Assembly (NCBI RefSeq): GCF_000422505.1
Contig: NZ_KE383864.1
Coordinates: forward strand, 602,381 to 666,380
Length of the DNA: 64,000 bases
Reading direction: 5' to 3'
Source of the DNA: Paenibacillus pinihumi DSM 23905 = JCM 16419
GTDB taxonomy: Bacteria > Bacillota > Bacilli > Paenibacillales > Paenibacillaceae
Part shown: positions 25,636 to 33,674 of the stretch, piece by piece
Position numbering within the stretch: the first letter of the stretch is position 1
Layout: every line of letters begins with the position of its first letter
Made by a program: the position numbers and the translations under genes
Notes under the pieces: generated by a model
The model's database searches: none
Told to the model about the DNA's origin: nothing
Seen by the model: only the letters and a program-made list of their open reading frames with translations

Positions 25636-25678
25636 CATTCTCTTTCCTGCCGTACTCACAAACTAGCAATTTGATATG

Positions 25679-25713
25679 AATAAAAGCAGCTCGCCAGGGC
25701 TGCTTTTATTTTG
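25679..25713. terminator. Terminator after cax
   Basis: AATAAAAGCAGC and GCTGCTTTTATT, perfect 12-bp arms with an 8-nt loop, followed by TTG. Works in both directions. The remaining sequence to 25890 shows no gene or clear signal. Confidence 0.88.
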
Positions 25714-25890
25714 TATGAATGGCCCAATCAGCTTCAAGCATTTGTCACCCGTTAAAGGACAACCGGCTTGGCTGGCATATAGCCTAAATTCAGTAACCCT
25801 ACAGCGGCACAGGTATGAGGCAACTGCTGTTATACCTTTTATTACGCAATGACCGGCATTTCGTTTCATCTCTGACGGGCATGTCTATGT

Positions 25891-25932
25891 AAAAACGAAA
25901 GGAGTAGTCTCGGCTAAGAGAGACTACTCCTT
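25891..25932 (-). terminator. Terminator overlapping the end of ylaN
   Basis: On the minus strand AAGGAGTAGTCTC and GAGACTACTCCTT arms followed by TCGTTTTT. The ylaN stop codon TAG lies inside the left arm, so a translating ribosome would compete with hairpin folding. Confidence 0.8.
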
Positions 25933-26217
25933 GTCTTTAAGGTCCAACGCTTCATACAGCTGCGCTAAATTTCTTTCCAGCTTGCTTAAAATTTGCTTGC
26001 CTGCGAACTCGTCAACCAAGCCGGCGCGCACCGCAAAATCAACTTCACGGGAAAAGCCGTACATTTGTGTATCCAGCACTTCCTCATATAAAGGGCACTT
26101 GCGGGTAGCAAGGTTCTCCATCTGAACCTCGATCAGCAATTCAATTTTGTTGGCATCTTCCTGGAGAAGATGTAGCGCCCTTTGATGCATATGCACCATA
26201 ACATCCGATGAAGACAT
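25924..26217 (-). CDS. ylaN: YlaN family protein (DUF1507)
   Basis: 97-aa helical protein conserved in Bacilli. Recent work links YlaN to Fur-dependent iron control in Bacillus and Staphylococcus. Recognised by [38 protein letters not shown] and [17 protein letters not shown]. The ATG at 26217 has GGGGGGAG 4 nt upstream; the frame open to 26295 is not conserved. It is monocistronic, with a terminator whose stem includes its stop codon. Confidence 0.93.
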   Translation of the reverse strand: MSSSDVMVHMHQRALHLLQEDANKIELLIEVQMENLATRKCPLYEEVLDTQMYGFSREVDFAVRAGLVDEFAGKQILSKLERNLAQLYEALDLKDKE

Positions 26218-26300
26218 CGTACTCCCCCCTGTGCGCATTCCTTGCCGTCTTCTACCTTTTATATTAGTCGAAATCGTCCCAATACACAAGGACAAAACAG

Positions 26301-26341
26301 AAAAGCACCCGGGACCGCGCTTTGCGGCAGGGTGCTTTCAA
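26301..26341 (-). terminator. Terminator after the HPr-like gene
   Basis: On the minus strand AAAGCACCC and CGGGTGCTTTT arms with CCGC/GCGG inside, followed by CTGTTTTG. It starts about 16 bp past the stop codon. Confidence 0.82.
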
Positions 26342-26357
26342 CCGTACGGATGCCGTT

Positions 26358-26600
26358 CTAATCGGCGACTACTGCGATATTCAGGTTGTGCTTTGCGAAA
26401 ACTTCAGCCATGGCAGTCTTTGCTTCATCGGCGTCAGGACCATGAACATGAAGCTCATAGGAATGCCCGCTAACCAGCGTCGTGAACAGTCCAAGGATGC
26501 TTTTCACATCAATGTATTTATTCTCGGCTTGGAGAACGATGGAAGACCTAAAACGGTTAGCTGTTTGGGAAATGTCTACGATTGCTGCGTTATTGGACAT
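26358..26600 (-). CDS. HPr-like protein lacking the phosphorylatable histidine
   Basis: 80-aa protein with the HPr fold pattern: TANRFRSSIVLQ (helix A to strand B), KYIDVKSILGLFTTLVSGHSY around the regulatory serine of HPr (Ser46 equivalent, in VKSILGL), and a C-terminal helix ADEAKTAMAEVF. The short N-terminus (MSNNAAIVDIS) lacks the GIHARPA loop, so there is no His15 for PTS phosphotransfer. Among known relatives Crh also lost this histidine but kept the serine. A regulatory rather than catalytic role is inferred. The ATG at 26600 has GGAGGGG 6 nt upstream. It is monocistronic. Confidence 0.78.
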   Translation of the reverse strand: MSNNAAIVDISQTANRFRSSIVLQAENKYIDVKSILGLFTTLVSGHSYELHVHGPDADEAKTAMAEVFAKHNLNIAVVAD

Positions 26601-26695
26601 AAAAATCCCCTCCAAATATATTCTGTGAATCTTTCTACATGATACCGTGATTTGGCAATTCGTTCAATGGAATTTTGAACAAAAATGATTGGATG

Positions 26696-27811
26696 TTATG
26701 TCAAATTTTCAGGGTTTAGCGGCTCCAGCTCCGGAATTACAAAGCGGCCATCCTTGCGAATCAGCACATCATCAAAATAAACCTCGCCGCCACCGTATTC
26801 CGGACGCTGAATGAGCACCAGATCCCAGTGAACGGATGAACGGTTGCCGTTATCTGTCTCTTCATAAGCCTGGCCTGGCGTAAAGTGCAGGCTTCCGGCA
26901 ATTTTCTCGTCAAATAGCGTATCTTTCATCGGATGCAGAATATGCGGGTTGAAGCCGAGACTGAATTCCCCGATGTAGCGCGCTCCTTCGTCAGTGTCCA
27001 AAACTTCATTCAGACGCTTGGTATTGCTGCTTTCAGCCTTGACGATACGGCCTTTCTCAAAGGTAAACGAAATGTTTTCAAAAGTAACACCTGAGTATAC
27101 GCTAGGCGTGTTGTATGTAATCGTCCCTTCAACAGAATCGCGAACCGGTGCGCTGAACACTTCTCCGTCCGGGATATTGCGGTGGCCCGAGCACAGCTTG
27201 GCGCCAATATTTTTGATCGAGAATCTCAGATCCGTACCCGGGGATACAATACGAACTTTGTCCGTACGTTCCATCAGCGCCTTGAGCGGCAGCATCGCCT
27301 GTTCCATCTTGGCGTAATCCAGATTGCAGACATCGAAGTAGAAATCCTCGAACGCCTCCGTATTGATATTGGCAAGCTGCGCCATCGAGCTGTTCGGATA
27401 ACGGAGAATGACCCATTTGGTCTTCTTGACCCGCTGCTCCATATGTACAGGATGAACGTAAACTTGCTGGTACATGCGCATTTTATCTTCCGGGATGTTC
27501 GCCAGCTCATTGACATTCTCCCCGGCGCGTATTCCAATATAAGCGTCCATCGCCTTCATCCGGTTCAAGTCCAATTGGGCCCAAAGCTCGATTTGCTCCT
27601 TGCTTCCGTTCATCAGCAGCGAACGCAGCACCGAACGGTCGCTCGTCTCAACGAAGGGGCGTCCGCCTCGCTTGCCGATTTCCTCCACAAGGCATTTTAC
27701 CAGTTCGCGTTCCGAGCCAATCATATCTATGAGAACATTCTCTCCAGGCTGGACATCAATCGAATATCCAACCAGATTCTCAGCAAGTTTCTTCAGTCTA
27801 GGATCTCTCAA
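26696..27811 (-). CDS. M29-family aminopeptidase (AmpS/PepS type)
   Basis: 371-aa cytosolic metallo-aminopeptidase of the thermophilic M29 family. The start RDPRLKKLAENLVGYS is typical, and the metal-site motifs of the C-terminal domain are visible: EVFSAPV, ARYIGEFSLGFNPHI, and HFTPGQAYEET followed by SSVHWDLV. The start is the TTG at 27811 with AGGAGG about 10 nt upstream; the ATG at 27835 precedes that ribosome site. Length matches the family. It stands alone between the HPr-like gene and the diguanylate cyclase. Confidence 0.9.
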   Translation of the reverse strand: MRDPRLKKLAENLVGYSIDVQPGENVLIDMIGSERELVKCLVEEIGKRGGRPFVETSDRSVLRSLLMNGSKEQIELWAQLDLNRMKAMDAYIGIRAGENVNELANIPEDKMRMYQQVYVHPVHMEQRVKKTKWVILRYPNSSMAQLANINTEAFEDFYFDVCNLDYAKMEQAMLPLKALMERTDKVRIVSPGTDLRFSIKNIGAKLCSGHRNIPDGEVFSAPVRDSVEGTITYNTPSVYSGVTFENISFTFEKGRIVKAESSNTKRLNEVLDTDEGARYIGEFSLGFNPHILHPMKDTLFDEKIAGSLHFTPGQAYEETDNGNRSSVHWDLVLIQRPEYGGGEVYFDDVLIRKDGRFVIPELEPLNPENLT

Positions 27812-27969
27812 AACAAAAGTTCCTCCTATTTGCATTTAATATCGTCATTCTGTTCCATCCTACCATGGATTAAACAACAATGCATCTTTGGCCCCGGACA
27901 GCAGGCGGACGCCAAGGGCGGGGAGCGGCACAACAGAATTCCCCTCTTCCCTGGAGTACCGCCTGTCTC

Positions 27970-29928
27970 CTAACCGACCTGCACGTGGTTGCGCCCTCTC
28001 TTCTTCGCTTCGTACAGCGCCATATCCGCCCGGTAGAACAATGACTCTACACTGATCTTGCCATCCTCAAACCGCCATTCCGACACGCCGCAAGATACGG
28101 TAACACCCGGGGCGGTCTGCTTGGCAACCTCAGTACGGATACGCTCTGCGATCCGGTAAGCCTGCTCCGTCGTCACAGAAGGCAGATAGACAGCCAATTC
28201 TTCGCCGCCCCAGCGCGCGGCAATATCCGAATCCCGGATAACCGACCGGATAATGCCGCTGACCTGCGTTAATATTTTATCTCCGATCTGGTGGCCGTAT
28301 GTATCATTGACCTGCTTGAAATGGTCAATATCCACCAGAATAAGCGCCCCAAGTTCATCCTGCCGCTGCCTGGCCTGGATTTGCTCATCAAGAAAATGCC
28401 GGGCATGAAGTCCGGTCAAATGATCTGTAATTGCCATACGGCGTACCTCGGAATGAAGGGAAGCGTTCGTAATCGCCAGTCCGATATGTGTCGCGAGAAC
28501 CTGTAGCAGCTTGTAATTGTCATAGGAGAAAAAGTGCGGTCTGCGGTGTGTTAGCAATATGACGCCCAGCACTTCGGCATGGACAAGCATCGGCGTCGCG
28601 ATGAGGGACTGGGAGTCGGTGAGCGTCATTAATTTGGAGGTTACTGCTGTACGCTCGGAGTAATCGGAGACAATCAGTGCTTCCTTGCTCTTTAGAATTT
28701 TCCCGCAAAAGCCATAGTCTCCCGCAAACCGTTCATGGAGCAGCTCTTGCTTATTGGTAGACAATACGATAAATTCATTCCCTGTCTTGCTATATTGCAG
28801 CATACAACAGAAATCGGCCTGAAATATTTGCAGCAGATCCGTTGTCGTAAATTCAATAACTTCCTTTAACTGGAGGGACTGATTGAGACGCTTGGTCAAC
28901 TCGTTGATCAGTTGAAGCTCATTAATGAGCTGGTTGGACTGTTCATAGAGCTTCGCATTCTCAAATGCCGTTCCTGCCGTCTCGGCAAGCATCTCCATAT
29001 CGGACAGCTCCGTCTCCTCCCACTCCAGCTCGTCAATCGTCAGACGGAGTACGCCGTACGTTGCCTGCTTGCCAGCCATCGGGACAGCGATCGTCACTCT
29101 GCCCTCTTCCTCTTGCCTGACAACCGGCTTTCCGCCCATAAATGCTGCTGCAGAAATATCATCCGCATTCTGCTTGAAGGTTATCAGCTGCACACGGGCA
29201 TCGGTATTCGCATAATCCTGAGACAGAAGCAAGTCAGCATTGGAGTGCGGATAAAGCAGCTCAAGCGTGTCCATCATCTCCCCCAGCACGGAGGCAACAT
29301 GTATCTGGTCATGCAGCCGCTTGGTAGCCTGCAGCATGGCCTCCCGGCGCGATGCCTCCTTCTCGGCCAATACCTGCTCCCGGGCAAGCCCCTGTATATA
29401 TAAATACTCCAGACGGCGGTAAAGACAGGCACGATAGTGAAGCGCATAACTATGCAGGACAGCCGTGTTTTCCGCCTCATGAGCCAACTGGACGATGCCC
29501 AGTACAGCCGCGCAGCCGGAAGATCCGCCAAGCATGACAGGAACAGCACTCAGGCAGATATCATGCGAATTGCCCTCATCCTGGAGGTTTTGGCGTATCT
29601 GCTCCAACTTTCCTGACTTGCAGGCAGCAAGCACCACGGGCTCGAGGAGTTCCAGGGCCGTCCCCTGGCAGGAGACATAGCTCTCATCCTCCGGCATATT
29701 CAGGACACTGCCGTCATGTCCGTCAAACAGCATCAATATTCCATTGGGGCCAAACCCCTCAGCTTCATAGCGCCATAATTGAAAGCCCTCCTCCAAGAGG
29801 GCTGGCAATCCGGAATCCGGAAGCATATGCCCGATTCCCGGGAACGGCAGCAGGTCTTGCCCCGGCTGCTGCATGAGCATACGGGTATCACAATCATGCG
29901 GGCGTATCTCTTTCACCATACGCAGCAC
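27970..29928 (-). CDS. GAF-GGDEF diguanylate cyclase
   Basis: 652-aa soluble signalling protein. A long N-terminal region contains at least one weak GAF-like domain (about 50-340), a coiled-coil link, a clearer GAF domain (about 350-480), and a C-terminal GGDEF domain (about 490-652). The catalytic signature reads GGEEL (574-578), which is active in known enzymes, and the inhibitory site RDSD lies exactly five residues upstream, so it should make c-di-GMP with product inhibition. No membrane segment was seen. Start uncertain: GTG at 29928 has AAAGGA 5 nt upstream, ATG at 29919 is an alternative. A palindrome sits in its promoter region. Confidence 0.9.
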   Translation of the reverse strand: MLRMVKEIRPHDCDTRMLMQQPGQDLLPFPGIGHMLPDSGLPALLEEGFQLWRYEAEGFGPNGILMLFDGHDGSVLNMPEDESYVSCQGTALELLEPVVLAACKSGKLEQIRQNLQDEGNSHDICLSAVPVMLGGSSGCAAVLGIVQLAHEAENTAVLHSYALHYRACLYRRLEYLYIQGLAREQVLAEKEASRREAMLQATKRLHDQIHVASVLGEMMDTLELLYPHSNADLLLSQDYANTDARVQLITFKQNADDISAAAFMGGKPVVRQEEEGRVTIAVPMAGKQATYGVLRLTIDELEWEETELSDMEMLAETAGTAFENAKLYEQSNQLINELQLINELTKRLNQSLQLKEVIEFTTTDLLQIFQADFCCMLQYSKTGNEFIVLSTNKQELLHERFAGDYGFCGKILKSKEALIVSDYSERTAVTSKLMTLTDSQSLIATPMLVHAEVLGVILLTHRRPHFFSYDNYKLLQVLATHIGLAITNASLHSEVRRMAITDHLTGLHARHFLDEQIQARQRQDELGALILVDIDHFKQVNDTYGHQIGDKILTQVSGIIRSVIRDSDIAARWGGEELAVYLPSVTTEQAYRIAERIRTEVAKQTAPGVTVSCGVSEWRFEDGKISVESLFYRADMALYEAKKRGRNHVQVG

Positions 29929-29967
29929 CCTGTTCCTTTCGTCTTTTCCTGTCTTAGAAAGCGTTAC

Positions 29968-29988
29968 AGAGATTATGATCTAATCTCT
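29968..29988. promoter_or_regulatory. Palindrome in the diguanylate cyclase promoter region
   Basis: AGAGATTA-TGATC-TAATCTCT, perfect 8-bp arms. On the minus strand a TATGAT box (complement of 29994-29999) lies 5 nt upstream of it, so the palindrome would cover the start of transcription of the cyclase gene. Candidate operator. The wider 426-bp gap also holds the rpsD promoter and leader. Confidence 0.5.
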
Positions 29989-30121
29989 TCAATCATACTT
30001 CATTTTCATGAAATTTGCACTAATTTAGATGGTAAATAAAGGACTTTTGATTCATCAAAATACATCAAAACACGCGTTATTTGTCGAAAAATATCGAGCT
30101 TTAAGAAACCAATGCTTTCCC

Positions 30122-30149
30122 TTGACATTGATCCCTAGTTTCCTATAAA
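30122..30149 (+). promoter_or_regulatory. Strong SigA promoter of rpsD
   Basis: TTGACA, 16 nt, TATAAA. The -35 is perfect. The transcript would have a leader of about 195 nt before rpsD. Confidence 0.85.
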
Positions 30150-30164
30150 ATTTATAGTTGGATA

Positions 30165-30350
30165 AAGGGTTAACGGTTTTGTGTCACCCTCATGGCTGTT
30201 TTCACAGACAGGCCTGCGGCTGAAAAGCCTGTTTGAAGTCTATGGACTGAATCGGTCCCGCTTCTTCCCCAGGAAGAGCTGGCCGTTGAGAACAGCCGGC
30301 GAAACAGAGAGCCCCTTTTCAAACATTCCATTTGAAGAAGGAGTTTTTAC
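30165..30350 (+). ncRNA. Structured 5' leader of rpsD (probable S4 autoregulatory leader)
   Basis: The 190-nt untranslated leader can form stems such as ACAGGC/GCCTGT (about 30208-30233) and CTTCTTCC/GGAAGAG. In Firmicutes ribosomal protein S4 represses its own gene by binding such a leader. Promoter distance and structure fit, but I could not match a covariance model by eye. Confidence 0.5.
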
Positions 30351-30354
30351 GAGT

Positions 30355-30954
30355 ATGGCACGTTATACAGGACCTAAGTTTAAATTGAGCCGCCGTCTGG
30401 GAATTTCCCTGAGCGGTACAGGAAAAGATTTGAAGCGCCCGTTCCCTCCAGGTCAGCATGGCCCGGGACAACGCAAAAAGCTGAGCGGATACGGCGTTCA
30501 ATTGCAAGAGAAGCAAAAGCTTCGCCACATGTATGGCATGAACGAAAAGCAATTCCGCAATCTGTTCGACAAAGCGAACAAATTGAAAGGTATTGCCGGT
30601 GAAAACTTCATGTTCCTGCTGGAAAGCCGTCTGGACAACCTCGTGTATCGTCTGGGCTTCTCCAACTCCCGTGCAGGCGCCCGTCAATTGGTTGCTCACG
30701 GACATATTACTGTTAACGGCAAAAAACTGGACATCGCGTCCTACACCGTTTCTCTTGGTGATGTAATCGGACTGCGCGAGCGCAGCCGCAGCCTGAAAGC
30801 GATCAAAGAAGCTCTCGAAGGCCGCGTACATGTACCTAACTACCTGGAATACAACGAAGCTGCTCTGGAAGGTAAATACATCCGTTTGCCTGAGCGCGCT
30901 GAACTGTCCCAGGAAATCGATGAGAAACAAATCGTCGAGTTCTACAGCCGTTAA
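30355..30954 (+). CDS. rpsD: 30S ribosomal protein S4
   Basis: 199-aa primary rRNA-binding protein of the small subunit body; it binds 16S rRNA early in assembly and contributes to decoding accuracy. The sequence opens [19 protein letters not shown] and shows [17 protein letters not shown], the S4 RNA-binding domain [20 protein letters not shown] (about 103-122) and the C-terminal IVEFYSR. It lacks the four-cysteine zinc motif of some S4 copies. The ATG at 30355 is preceded by AAGGAG. It is a single gene as in Bacillus, with a strong promoter and terminator. Confidence 0.98.
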   Translation: MARYTGPKFKLSRRLGISLSGTGKDLKRPFPPGQHGPGQRKKLSGYGVQLQEKQKLRHMYGMNEKQFRNLFDKANKLKGIAGENFMFLLESRLDNLVYRLGFSNSRAGARQLVAHGHITVNGKKLDIASYTVSLGDVIGLRERSRSLKAIKEALEGRVHVPNYLEYNEAALEGKYIRLPERAELSQEIDEKQIVEFYSR

Positions 30955-30976
30955 TAGCTGCTTCCACTCAGAAGCA

Positions 30977-31006
30977 GAAAAAGCTCCCCAATGGGGAGCT
31001 TTTTTC
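30977..31006. terminator. Terminator after rpsD
   Basis: AAAAAGCTCCCC-AAT-GGGGAGCTTTTTT; strong stem with A and T runs on both sides, so it may also serve the floT transcript arriving from the other side. Confidence 0.93.
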
Positions 31007-31124
31007 ATATGCGGGTTAGCTTTATACAACTGCAATACCGAAATGATAAAGAAAAGTGCGGTTATGTCTTCAACCAGTCAAGCTCATTTACCCAACTGCC
31101 TATTCCCTGAGTTAAGTATTTGGC

Positions 31125-32681
31125 TTAAACTTTGTCTTTCGCTTCTGCTTCGTTCCCGCCCGTCTCAAATACGAATCTCTCATCTTCATCCGCTGCCGCA
31201 TGAAGTGGTTGAGCACTGTAAGTGTTATTCGGAACAACTTTTCTCGTAAAGCCTTTGATTAGTTCTTCCACATCAATCCCCGACACACTCTTCAGCATTT
31301 CCGGTGCAGTAGCCATCAGTGAGGTCACATAGTTGCTTATTCTTGCTGCCCCTTCACCATTGCCCGTATCTACAACCGTCAGCTTGTCGATGCCTTTGAT
31401 CGGCTCGGCAACCTTGCCTGCCAGCTCAGGTAGCATCTTCACAATAATATCGAGAACGGCTGCTTCGCCGAACTTCTCGAACGCCTCAGCCAGCTTCTCC
31501 TTAGCTTCCGCCTCGGCTATACCGCGCAGCCGGATAACCTCAGCTTCAGCCGTACCTTTGGCCCGCTCGGCATCCGCCACGGCCAGACCGTCCAGTCGCT
31601 TCTGCTCGGCAAGCGCTTTTGCTTCCGCTTCGATCTTGTACTGTAGCGCATCCGCTTCACGAAGCTTCCGCGCCTTATCCGCTTCCGCCGCCTGCTCGAC
31701 AGCATAACGGTCGGCATCCGCTTTTTTCTTCACTTCCGCGTCATACTGCTTCTCGCGTCTAAGGATTTCTTTTCCTTCGAGGTCAATCTCTCTTTCTTTA
31801 CGCACCAGCTCAATTTTCATCTGCTCTTCAACGACGCTTTGTTGCGCACGCGCCTCATGAATGGCGTATGCCTGATCCGCTTCCGCTTTCGCGGTGTCCT
31901 GCTCGCGTTTGAAGGAGGCAACCTTCAGTTCCTTATCCTTGGAAGCCTCAGCGATATGGGTGTCGCGCAGCAGCTCCGCTTTCTGGCCTTCCTCTTCTGC
32001 CCTGGCCTTCTGGATACGGGAATCCCGGATTGCTTCCGCTTCGGCGATCTCCGCATCGCGCTTGACGATAGCAATACGCGGTTTACCAAGCGCATCCAGA
32101 TACCCGTGCTTGTCGCGGACATCCTTGATTGTGAAGGAGACAATTTGAAGTCCCATTTTCTTCAGGTCCTTCGCAGCAACACCCTGAACTTCCTGGGCAA
32201 ACCGGTCGCGGTTGCGGTATACCTCTTCTACTGTCATCGAGCCGAGAATCGCCCGCAGATGACCTTCAAGAACTTCCTGCGCTTCTCCCTTGAGCGCTTC
32301 TGTAGGCTTGCCCATGAACTGCTCGGCAGCAGTGGAGACATCCTCGATCGAGCCGCCGATTTTAATAATTGCTACCCCGTCTGCCATTACCGGAACCCCT
32401 TGCTCCGTATAAACTTCAGGCGTTGATACGTCCAGCTTATGGGACAGGAGCGAGAGAAATTCGGCCTTCTGGAAGACCGGCAAAATGAATGCGCCTCCCC
32501 CGCGTACAATTTTAATTGCGCGTCCGGTCTCATCCACCAGCGTATTTTTTGAACCGAGGAAAGAACCGGTTACGACCATCGCCTCATCCGGGCTGACGGT
32601 TTTGAAACGGGCCCAAAAGGCGAGTCCGAGGACAACAATAACACCAATTACAATAGCGGGAATTACAAAAGCTTCTTGCAT
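31125..32681 (-). CDS. floT: Flotillin-like protein FloT
   Basis: 518-aa scaffold protein of functional membrane microdomains. An N-terminal hydrophobic anchor (about 5-25) is followed by a PHB/SPFH domain (about 30-200) and a long Ala/Glu/Lys-rich coiled coil with repeated EA pairs (about 205-400), then the flotillin C-terminal part. In Bacillus subtilis FloT (YuaG) affects membrane fluidity, biofilm and sporulation signalling. AAAGGAG lies 9 nt before the ATG. The gene follows nfeD by 39 bp, the same pair as yuaF-yuaG. Confidence 0.95.
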   Translation of the reverse strand: MQEAFVIPAIVIGVIVVLGLAFWARFKTVSPDEAMVVTGSFLGSKNTLVDETGRAIKIVRGGGAFILPVFQKAEFLSLLSHKLDVSTPEVYTEQGVPVMADGVAIIKIGGSIEDVSTAAEQFMGKPTEALKGEAQEVLEGHLRAILGSMTVEEVYRNRDRFAQEVQGVAAKDLKKMGLQIVSFTIKDVRDKHGYLDALGKPRIAIVKRDAEIAEAEAIRDSRIQKARAEEEGQKAELLRDTHIAEASKDKELKVASFKREQDTAKAEADQAYAIHEARAQQSVVEEQMKIELVRKEREIDLEGKEILRREKQYDAEVKKKADADRYAVEQAAEADKARKLREADALQYKIEAEAKALAEQKRLDGLAVADAERAKGTAEAEVIRLRGIAEAEAKEKLAEAFEKFGEAAVLDIIVKMLPELAGKVAEPIKGIDKLTVVDTGNGEGAARISNYVTSLMATAPEMLKSVSGIDVEELIKGFTRKVVPNNTYSAQPLHAAADEDERFVFETGGNEAEAKDKV

Positions 32682-32720
32682 GAAACATTTCTCCTTTCAG
32701 CAACAACTGTGCTTGGGCAA

Positions 32721-33251
32721 TTAAAGATCAATTTTAGAAACCAGTAACGTGCCTTCTTTTACGTCTACGACAACAACTTTGGACCCCGTCGGAATTTCCT
32801 GCCCGTCAAAGCTGGCGGCGATTTGCCCGGTCACTCCTGCAGCCCCGACGTTTACGATAACCTCACCGTAACCGGAGGAGGGAATCGGCACGAGCACCTC
32901 CCCCATTTTGCCGCCAAGCTCTTGAATGGAATATCCTGTCGAGCTCTCGCTGTTCTCCATTGGCTTGACGTACAAAAAGTAGATGGCAATCCCGAGGACA
33001 ATTGCGATCAGTACGGCTAATATAATAACGGCTGCCGCACCCAGTCCCGTATAACGCTGAAGCATCAGCCCCGCGCCCCCAAAGATGGTAATTGCGCTGA
33101 CGAGCGTCATCGGCTGCAGCCATGGCAGCGCATCTCCCGATAAAAAGTCGAGCGCCCCGTCCAGCGCTTCACTGATGATGTCCCCGAATATGACAGTAAT
33201 CAGAGCATATAGGATGCCACCTGCAAGACAAGACCAAAAAAGAATATCCAT
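32721..33251 (-). CDS. NfeD-family membrane protein (YuaF type)
   Basis: 176-aa protein with three or four N-terminal membrane segments (about 5-25, 45-65, 75-95) and a C-terminal OB-fold (about 105-176) ending VVVVDVKEGTLLVSKI. Short NfeD proteins of this type act with flotillins. The ATG at 33251 follows AAGGGGGG; the open frame continues to 33362 but would include the promoter region. It is the first gene of a two-gene operon with floT, under a SigW-type promoter. The third gene of the Bacillus operon, yuaI, is absent. Confidence 0.9.
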   Translation of the reverse strand: MDILFWSCLAGGILYALITVIFGDIISEALDGALDFLSGDALPWLQPMTLVSAITIFGGAGLMLQRYTGLGAAAVIILAVLIAIVLGIAIYFLYVKPMENSESSTGYSIQELGGKMGEVLVPIPSSGYGEVIVNVGAAGVTGQIAASFDGQEIPTGSKVVVVDVKEGTLLVSKIDL

Positions 33252-33307
33252 TCGCTTCCGCCCCCCTTCCCTTATTTTTACGATTCCTGCTTCGTTATAC
33301 TGATTAT

Positions 33308-33333
33308 TACGACAAATTTGGGAATTCGTTTCA
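33308..33333 (-). promoter_or_regulatory. SigW-type ECF promoter of nfeD-floT
   Basis: On the minus strand TGAAAC, exactly 16 nt, CGTA, about 55 nt before the nfeD start. This is the textbook SigW promoter, and the Bacillus yuaF-floT-yuaI operon belongs to the SigW envelope-stress regulon. Confidence 0.88.
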
Positions 33334-33633
33334 ATAATATCTTCATATTTTTCCAATGACAAGGTGCTTGCGGCCGTGTTTTAGCCCGGAATGAATCCTC
33401 CTGCCTAATTTCACTATCGTCCCCAGTATAAAAGTTACCGGTAAAATAAGGGCAATATGACTAGAAAATCGGATCTAAGCCAGTCTTGCATCCGGCTGAA
33501 GCTTCACAATTTTGCGCTTGAAGGCCTATATCACAGCTTTTTTAAATAGAAATAAAAAGCCCCTGCAAGCCATGAGGCGGATTTATACCATACGCAAAAG
33601 CAGAAGTCAACGTACTGTAAAATGGCGATTTAT

Positions 33634-33641
33634 GTTATAAT
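33634..33641 (+). promoter_or_regulatory. Extended -10 promoter of the class A PBP gene
   Basis: GT-TATAAT with TG at the extended position (TGTTATAAT, 33633-33641); no good -35. It ends about 33 nt before the start. The rest of the 423-bp gap holds the SigW promoter of nfeD and nothing else recognised. Confidence 0.55.
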
Positions 33642-33674
33642 AAGTGGGTGATTTTAGAGGAGGAATACATAGGA

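Noticed and set aside
26358-26600. The HPr-like gene as the missing ptsH
   Set aside because: It lacks the histidine loop needed for phosphotransfer, so it cannot replace HPr in the PTS chain.
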